Below are positions 40,669-45,845 of a DNA stretch of 45,845 bases, one piece after another. Where the stretch lies: the NCBI GenBank assembly GCA_035652095.1, contig DASREM010000044.1, positions 1 through 45,845 of the forward strand, in the 5' to 3' direction. Both the position numbers and the translations under genes were made by a program. The notes under the pieces were generated by a model. The model had not been told where the DNA came from. It was given only the letters and a program-made list of their open reading frames with translations, and did no database searches. Each line of letters starts with the position of its first letter. The stretch's first letter is position 1. Source of the DNA: DASREM01 sp035652095. GTDB taxonomy: Bacteria > Acidobacteriota > Terriglobia > Terriglobales > Acidobacteriaceae.

Positions 40669-41919
40669 ATGCTATATTCCTCCGGCGTGCCCCCGGAAAA
40701 ACTCTATCCCCGCACCGCGCTGTTGCTGTTGACCGCGCTGAACCTGCTGAACTACGTGGACCGCTCGGTGCTGTTTGCGGTGCAGCCGCTGGTGCAGGCG
40801 GAATTTCACCTCAGCAACGCGCAAGTCGGATATCTCACCAGCGCCTTCCTGGCTTTCTACATGGTCGCGGCGCCCTTCACCGGGCCACTTGCCGACCGCT
40901 ACTCGCGCAAACTCATCATCGTCCTCGGCGCCTTGTTCTGGAGCGGACTCACGCTGCTCACCGCTGTGACCCACACGTATTGGGAACTGCTCATCCGCCA
41001 CACTCTGGTGGGAGTGGGCGAAGCCACGTTCGTTACCATCGCGCCAACGTTCGTCGCCGACCTGTTCCAGGAAAAGACTCGCGGACGCATCTTTGGCATC
41101 TTTTATCTCGCCATCCCGGTCGGCACCGCCGCGGGATACTTGCTTGGCGGAAGACTTGGCCCTGAGTATGGCTGGCGCTTTCCCTTCTACATCGCGGCCG
41201 CACCGGGATTTCTGCTCGCCATCCTGGTCCTGTTTCTCAAAGAACCGGAGCGCGGCCAGTTCGATTCACTGCGCGAAACTCCAGAGCGCGGCACACTTCT
41301 AGGCCTGGCTCGTAATCCTGCCTACTGGACGGTGACCCTGGGTATGGCCGCCAGCACATTTTCTCTGGGCGGTATTCAGGTCTGGATGCCGACCTTTCTC
41401 TCCCAGTCCCGCGGCTACAGCTTGAAGGAGGCCAACGAACTGTTTGGGATGATCGTTGTCCTGGACGGCATTCTCGCCTCACTCGCCGGCGGTTGGCTGG
41501 GAGACCGGCTCCTGCCGCGCATGAAGGGCGCGTATTACTTTGTCTCGGCGGTGGGCATGGCTCTGGGGGTGCCGGCCATGATCCTTGCCCTGTTCTTCAC
41601 CGGCAAGGTCATGATCCCGGCCATTGCCGTGGCAGCATTTTTTCTGCTCCTGAATACTTCTCCCCTCAACACCGCCCTGGTCAATGCCGTCGGTGCACAC
41701 ATCCGCGCAACCGCCATCGCGGTAAACATTTTTATCTTCCACTTGCTGGGGGATGTGCCCTCGCCCACTCTTATGGGATACGTGGCCGACCGGCACTCGC
41801 TTCAGACAGCGTTCATTCTTCCCGTGATCGCGATGGGCATCTCATCTGCGATACTGTTCTACGGAATGCGTTTCGCCCCTCATACCAAACCTGAATCCGC
41901 CGGAGTCCACATCGGATGA
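40669..41919 (+). CDS. Spinster-like MFS transporter
   Basis: 416 residues, 12 membrane helices. The N-terminal NLLNYVDRSVLFAVQPLVQAEF and GYLTSAFLAFYMVAAPFTGPLADRYSRKLI (MFS motif A) place it in the Spinster-like branch, whose characterised members carry lysophospholipids or sphingolipid signals; bacterial homologues are less well studied. The second-half motif GGWLGDRLLPRMKGAY is also present. The TGA stop overlaps the ATG of the glycosyltransferase gene. ATG at 40669 or GTG at 40687; TATATT at 40673-40678 would suit a leaderless start at the GTG. Substrate is inferred from family and lipid neighbourhood. Confidence 0.85.
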   Translation: MLYSSGVPPEKLYPRTALLLLTALNLLNYVDRSVLFAVQPLVQAEFHLSNAQVGYLTSAFLAFYMVAAPFTGPLADRYSRKLIIVLGALFWSGLTLLTAVTHTYWELLIRHTLVGVGEATFVTIAPTFVADLFQEKTRGRIFGIFYLAIPVGTAAGYLLGGRLGPEYGWRFPFYIAAAPGFLLAILVLFLKEPERGQFDSLRETPERGTLLGLARNPAYWTVTLGMAASTFSLGGIQVWMPTFLSQSRGYSLKEANELFGMIVVLDGILASLAGGWLGDRLLPRMKGAYYFVSAVGMALGVPAMILALFFTGKVMIPAIAVAAFFLLLNTSPLNTALVNAVGAHIRATAIAVNIFIFHLLGDVPSPTLMGYVADRHSLQTAFILPVIAMGISSAILFYGMRFAPHTKPESAGVHIG

Positions 41920-43082
41920 TGTATCTGTATTGGATTGCCGGGCTGCTGCTTGCGCTGGCCTGGTTCTCCCGGCTGCTGGCAGCGGCTATCGGCATGCCCA
42001 AAGTGGCCAACGTTGCGCTTCCCGAGTGGGACCGCAGTCCGGCGAAACTGCCCCGCCTTACCATTATTGTTCCTGCCCGTAATGAGGAAGAATCCATTGC
42101 CGCGTCGGTTCACCAATTGCTCGCCCTCGATTACCCGCACTACGAAGTGATCGCGGTAAATGATCGTTCCACCGATCGCACGGGAGAGATCCTCGACCGC
42201 ATCGCCGAAATGCCCATGGCTCAAGGCCGCTTACGAGTCATGCACGTGGATACCTTGCCTACGGGGTGGCTGGGCAAAACTCACGCCATGTGGATGGCGG
42301 CGCAGCAGGCCAGCGGCGAGTGGCTGCTCTTTACCGACGCCGACGTGCTGTTCAAGCCCGACTCAGTGCGGCGGGTGCTCGCTTACGCGGAAAAAGAATT
42401 CGCCGACCACGTCGTGCTGTTTCCGCGCATGATCATGCGCCGGCCCGGAGAGCGCATGATGATCGCCTTCTTTCAGACCTTGTTTGTGTTCGGGCATCGT
42501 CCCTGGAAAGTAGGGGACCCCAAGACCAAGGACCACATGGGAGTGGGCGCTTTTAACCTGGTTCGCCGCAGCGTCTACGAAGCGGTCGGCACCTATAAAG
42601 CCTTGCGCTTCGAGGTGCTCGACGATATGAAACTGGGAAAAGTCGTGAAGACCTCCGGCTTTGCCCAGCGCAATGTCTTCGGCGACGATCTGATTTCCAT
42701 TCATTGGGCGAAGGGCGCTCTGGGGATTGTGGATAACCTCACCAAGAACTTCTTCGCGATTATGTCGTTTCAGTGGCCGCGCGCGGTGGCCTCCTGCGTG
42801 GCGCTGCTGTTCCTGAACCTGGTGCCGTTTCTTGGAGTCTGGCTCGCAACCGGGTGGGCGAAACTTCCGTACGGGATCGCACTGCTCTCGATGTTCGCCA
42901 TCTATTGGGGCATGTCCCAACGTTCGTCGATTCCGCCCTATTACTTTCTACTGCATCCCATCAGCACGGCGTTGTTTACCTACACCATGCTTCGCTCCAT
43001 GCTGCTGACCTTGTGGCAGGGAGGCGTGGTGTGGCGCGGAACCAAATACCCGCTCGACGAATTGAAGCGCGGCATGGTGTAA
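41916..43082 (+). CDS. Membrane-bound GT2 family glycosyltransferase
   Basis: 388 residues. One N-terminal helix (about 3-24), a GT-A domain from about 48 (LTIIVPARNEEESIAASV, VIAVNDRSTDRTGEIL, TGWLGKTHAMWMAAQQ, LLFTDADVLF with the DxD-type DAD, about 137), and two or three C-terminal helices (about 285-345). The acceptor-side motif FGDDLISIHW sits near 248. This is a polyprenyl- or lipid-linked inverting GT2. It overlaps the MFS gene at ATGATG, so both are coupled; the second ATG (41919) is also possible. It is not HpnI by sequence and only distantly like HpnB, so a hopanoid acceptor is a hypothesis. Confidence 0.85.
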   Translation: MMYLYWIAGLLLALAWFSRLLAAAIGMPKVANVALPEWDRSPAKLPRLTIIVPARNEEESIAASVHQLLALDYPHYEVIAVNDRSTDRTGEILDRIAEMPMAQGRLRVMHVDTLPTGWLGKTHAMWMAAQQASGEWLLFTDADVLFKPDSVRRVLAYAEKEFADHVVLFPRMIMRRPGERMMIAFFQTLFVFGHRPWKVGDPKTKDHMGVGAFNLVRRSVYEAVGTYKALRFEVLDDMKLGKVVKTSGFAQRNVFGDDLISIHWAKGALGIVDNLTKNFFAIMSFQWPRAVASCVALLFLNLVPFLGVWLATGWAKLPYGIALLSMFAIYWGMSQRSSIPPYYFLLHPISTALFTYTMLRSMLLTLWQGGVVWRGTKYPLDELKRGMV

Positions 43083-43106
43083 GCCGGTCGAGCAGATCGG
43101 CGGGGA

Positions 43107-43122
43107 CTGGCGATTACGCCAG
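43107..43122 (+). terminator. Weak candidate terminator after the glycosyltransferase
   Basis: CTGGCG-ATTA-CGCCAG is a perfect six-base stem 25 bases after the stop, followed by CTTGTGTTT instead of a clean T-run. The rest of the gap to 43358 (about 236 bases) has no gene, riboswitch or strong promoter that I can see. Confidence 0.35.
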
Positions 43123-43358
43123 CTTGTGTTTCCACGCAAAGGGGTTCGTCCTTCCTTCTAAGCCCCAACCACCAAAACGGAAAGGCCATGTACTTCAGTT
43201 CCCAAAACGTGCTCACGCGTCACATTCGCCGGTGACCCCGCGCCGATATTCTTATGGTGGGGGAACCTCGCCACGCGTTCCTGCTCGCTGTCAGGGCAGC
43301 AGAGCCGCATGCCTGGCGTTTTCGCCGAGAAATTGTGTTGATCGAACCGAGGTTGCGA

Positions 43359-45374
43359 ATGAAGCCTGTAAGCTTTGGAGCAGCTCAATGGGTACTGTTG
43401 TCGGTTGCCTTTTTTCTTTCTTCCACAACTATTCCTAGCCTCGCCCAGGAACCCGATATCAACCTTGCCGAGGCTAGCCTGGAACAACTGGGCAGGATTC
43501 CGGTCTATACCGCCTCCAAGCACTTGCAATCCGGGGCGGATGCGCCGTCCTCGGTTACAGTCATCACTTCTGACGAGATCGAACGCTATGGCTACCGCAC
43601 CCTGGCTGACATTCTGGGTTCGGTGCGCGGCTTTTTCGTCACCTACGACCGTAACTACAGCAGCCTGGGAGCGCGCGGCTTCGCTCGGCCGGGGGACTAC
43701 AACACCAGGATTCTGCTGCTCGTAGACGGACATCGTCTGAACAACAACATCTACGACGAAGCCATGCTCGGCTCCGAGTTCCCCGTGGACGTGGATCTCA
43801 TCGACCGGGTCGAGATCATTCGCGGGCCGGTTTCTTCTCTGTACGGCAGCAACGCGTTGTTTGCCGTAGTCAACGTCTTCACCAAGAAAGGACACGATCT
43901 GCAAGGGCTGGAACTTTCCAGCGAGGCGGGTTCGTTCAACACCTACCAGGGCAGGATGAGCTATGGCCGGAAGTTGCGCGCGCTTGAGTTCCTGGTTTCG
44001 GCAACTTATTACGGCAGCCGCGGACAGAAGCGGCTCTACTTTCCGCAATTCAACACGCCACAGACTAATAACGGCATTGCGATCAGCGCCGACGACGACC
44101 AGATCGGGAGTGCCTTGGCCACGATTACGTTTCGCGACTTCACCCTGCAGGGCCTCTACGGCGTGCGCGAAAAAGGCATTCCCACCGGGCCCTATGGCAC
44201 CGTGTTCGGCGATTCTCGCACGCGTACAACCGATGCCCATCAGTATCTTGATTTGCGGTATGAGCATACGTTTGCTCAGTCCTGGGATCTGCTGGCGCGC
44301 TGGTTTATTGATCGTTCTCCTTACCAGGGCACCTACATTTACGCCGGGGATTCCCCCGCGCGAGTCCGGCCCAATCTCGACTACGGCGACGGGAAGTGGT
44401 GGGGAACCGAACTCCAACTCACCATGACCGTGCTCAAGCGAAACCGGATCACAGTCGGCTCGGAGTATCGGAACAGTTTTCGCCAGGATCAGATTGACTA
44501 CAATGTGAATCCCTACGAGCTTTCTCTCCTTGACCGGCGTAACTCATTCAGCTATGCCTTTTTCTTGCAGGATGAAATCACCATCAGCAAAGCCCTCACC
44601 GTAAACGCCGGGCTTCGCTATGACTACTACAATCGCACCGAGGCCAGCACAGATCCCCGGGCCGCGGTCATCTACCGCCCGCGGAGCAGTACCGCCCTGA
44701 AATACATCTACGGCGAGGCCTTCCGGGTACCCAATGTTTACGAAATGTACTACTCCATCTTTCCCAATTTTCCCAACCCGGCATTGCACCCGGAGAAGAT
44801 TCGCAGCAATGAGGCGGTCTGGGAGCAAGGAATCACAAATCATCTTTGGGTGACCACCTCCGTTTTCTACAACCAGATGTATGGACTGATCACAGAAGAG
44901 CCTTTCGCGGGTGGAGGAACAATTTTCCGCAACTTACAGGATGTGCGCTCGGCGGGAGCGGAACTGGAACTTCGAGGACAGGTTTGGCATGGATTGGAAG
45001 GCGCCGCCAGCTACAGCTTCCAGCAGACCAGAGACACCGGGACCGACAAACTTCTCAGCAACTCGCCGCGTAATCTAGTGAAGCTGCGTTTCAGCCAGCC
45101 CCTGCTGCACCGCCGTATGTTCGTCAGCCTGGACGCACAATACCGGAGCCGTATCCAGTCCCTGGCCAGCGGCACTGTATCGCCATTCACGGTGCTGAAT
45201 CTCAACCTGCTGGGCCGAAACCTGGGGAAACACCTGGACCTTTCCCTTGGGGTCCATAACCTGCTCGACAAGTACTATTTCGATCCTCCGTCGAGCGAGA
45301 ATTTGCAGTTACCCATTCCGCAAGACGGGCGGAGTTTTCGCATTAAGTTGACGTGGCACCCAGGAGAGCGCTAG
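43359..45374 (+). CDS. TonB-dependent outer membrane receptor
   Basis: 671 residues from the ATG at 43359 (GAGG seven bases upstream), which opens directly into a signal peptide (VLLSVAFFLSSTTIPSLAQ); the frame is open to 43254 but that extension carries no signal. The plug domain runs about 30-150: APSSVTVITSDEIERYGYRTLADIL, GARGFARPGDYNTRILLLVDGHRLNN, IDRVEIIRGPVSSLYGSNALFAVVNVFTKKG. The barrel follows and ends in an aromatic-terminal region (FRIKLTWHPGER). The start of the mature protein (INLAEASLEQLGRIPVYTASK) matches the LxxLxxIxVxSASK type, often found with YfiR-like and signalling genes; siderophore or vitamin cargo cannot be told. The YfiR-family gene begins seven bases on. Confidence 0.9.
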   Translation: MKPVSFGAAQWVLLSVAFFLSSTTIPSLAQEPDINLAEASLEQLGRIPVYTASKHLQSGADAPSSVTVITSDEIERYGYRTLADILGSVRGFFVTYDRNYSSLGARGFARPGDYNTRILLLVDGHRLNNNIYDEAMLGSEFPVDVDLIDRVEIIRGPVSSLYGSNALFAVVNVFTKKGHDLQGLELSSEAGSFNTYQGRMSYGRKLRALEFLVSATYYGSRGQKRLYFPQFNTPQTNNGIAISADDDQIGSALATITFRDFTLQGLYGVREKGIPTGPYGTVFGDSRTRTTDAHQYLDLRYEHTFAQSWDLLARWFIDRSPYQGTYIYAGDSPARVRPNLDYGDGKWWGTELQLTMTVLKRNRITVGSEYRNSFRQDQIDYNVNPYELSLLDRRNSFSYAFFLQDEITISKALTVNAGLRYDYYNRTEASTDPRAAVIYRPRSSTALKYIYGEAFRVPNVYEMYYSIFPNFPNPALHPEKIRSNEAVWEQGITNHLWVTTSVFYNQMYGLITEEPFAGGGTIFRNLQDVRSAGAELELRGQVWHGLEGAASYSFQQTRDTGTDKLLSNSPRNLVKLRFSQPLLHRRMFVSLDAQYRSRIQSLASGTVSPFTVLNLNLLGRNLGKHLDLSLGVHNLLDKYYFDPPSSENLQLPIPQDGRSFRIKLTWHPGER

Positions 45375-45381
45375 GCAGTCC

Positions 45382-45845
45382 ATGTTGCGCGACGCGCCAT
45401 TTCGATCGCATCTTCCGACCCTGGCCGGCGTGGTCTTGTGTGGGCTGTGCTTGACTGCAGGCATGTTTGCGCAAACCCTGAGCGATTACCAGGTCAAGGC
45501 CGCCTACGTGTACAACTTTGCCAAGTTCATCGAATGGCCGGCGCAGAAGTTTGCCTCGCCCACCTCCCCATTTCGCTTTTGCATTCTCGACGACTACTCC
45601 TTCGAGACCGAGCTGAACCGGATTGTGAAAGACAAATCGGTTGCGGGTCGCCCGATTGAGGTGCGCGATGTACGCGACGGACCGGAGTCTCGCAATTGTC
45701 ACATCCTTTTCGTCAATGCAGCCCAGAGCAAGCGCCTTCGTGTCATCGTGGAAGCCACGCGGGGCGCCGGCGTCTTGTCCGTGGGAGAAACCGAGGATTT
45801 TATCGATCAAGGCGGCATCGTCAAGTTTGTTGCAGACAACGGTCG
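45382..45845 (+). CDS. YfiR-family (DUF4154) periplasmic protein, cut by window edge
   Basis: 154 complete codons without stop up to the window end. Signal peptide (LAGVVLCGLCLTAGMFAQ), then YQVKAAYVYNFAKFIEWP, FRFCILDD, VAGRPIEVRDV, CHILFVNAAQS and VLSVGETEDFIDQGGIVKF, all landmarks of the YfiR/DUF4154 family, whose best-known member restrains an inner-membrane diguanylate cyclase. It starts seven bases after the TonB-dependent receptor and is probably in one operon; a sensor kinase or GGDEF gene is expected just beyond the edge. Only the end, about 15-25 residues, should be missing. Confidence 0.9.
   Translation, partial: MLRDAPFRSHLPTLAGVVLCGLCLTAGMFAQTLSDYQVKAAYVYNFAKFIEWPAQKFASPTSPFRFCILDDYSFETELNRIVKDKSVAGRPIEVRDVRDGPESRNCHILFVNAAQSKRLRVIVEATRGAGVLSVGETEDFIDQGGIVKFVADNG

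Noticed and set aside
41916..43082. Glycosyltransferase as HpnI or HpnB
   Set aside because: The N-terminal region and conserved blocks do not match HpnI; resemblance to HpnB is only that of the GT2 family, so no symbol is given.
43083..43358. Possible cobalamin riboswitch before the TonB-dependent receptor
   Set aside because: A GAGCCGCATGCCTGGCG stretch loosely recalls the B12 box, but the core elements and spacing are absent.
1..45845. CRISPR arrays, tRNA, rRNA, insertion sequences, prophage
   Set aside because: None found by reading: no regularly spaced repeats, no cloverleaf I could pair, no transposase or phage protein among the frames.

Overview
The window reads as chromosomal DNA of a GC-rich, Gram-negative, hopanoid-producing bacterium, most likely an acidobacterium. 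Grounds: a complete Tol-Pal envelope system, a TonB-dependent receptor with a YfiR-type neighbour, ferredoxin-linked 2-oxoacid oxidoreductase genes next to dnaE and accA, and a long ispH-shc-hpnA-hpnG-hpnC-hpnD-hpnE hopanoid operon. The taxonomic call is inference from gene content, not from a marker comparison. I saw no rRNA, tRNA, CRISPR array or insertion sequence.

Layout. 1-2.5 kb: an exported Cys-rich protein of unknown function and a beta-propeller protein. 2.6-10.3 kb: dnaE, accA, then korA-korB, closed by a bidirectional terminator nested in an inverted repeat. 10.4-11.4 kb: two small proteins (one a secreted Arg/His-rich peptide) and a mini [2Fe-2S] protein that looks leaderless. 11.4-16.5 kb, minus strand: tolQ-tolR-tolA-tolB-pal-cpoB, in which Pal carries an extra Ig-like domain between two polyproline runs. 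16.7-19.2 kb: a PRC-barrel protein and recN. 19.2-19.9 kb, minus: a higBA toxin-antitoxin operon whose promoter, operator and leaderless start can be read base by base.

20.1-30.5 kb is the hopanoid operon: ispH (isoprenoid supply), shc, hpnA, hpnG, two zinc-dependent MDR dehydrogenases, then hpnC-hpnD-hpnE (squalene from farnesyl diphosphate). A structured leader lies before hpnC. The operon meets a minus-strand membrane sulfatase/phosphoethanolamine-transferase-like gene tail to tail, with both stop codons in one CTAG. 33-36 kb: a phospholipid-methyltransferase-like gene, then a minus-strand unit hpnJ plus two four-helix EamA transporters. 36.4-39.9 kb, minus: membrane-fusion protein, TPR protein and TolC, without an inner-membrane pump. 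40.1-45.8 kb: queF, a Spinster-like MFS gene overlapping a GT2 glycosyltransferase, a TonB-dependent receptor, and a YfiR-family gene cut by the window edge.

Taken together, 20-43 kb looks like an envelope-lipid island: squalene synthesis, cyclisation, side-chain remodelling (HpnG, the two dehydrogenases, HpnJ), and several candidate lipid transporters and head-group enzymes. The least explained parts are the two dehydrogenases embedded in the hopanoid operon and the hpnJ-EamA-EamA unit. hpnH, hpnI and hpnK are not in the window.
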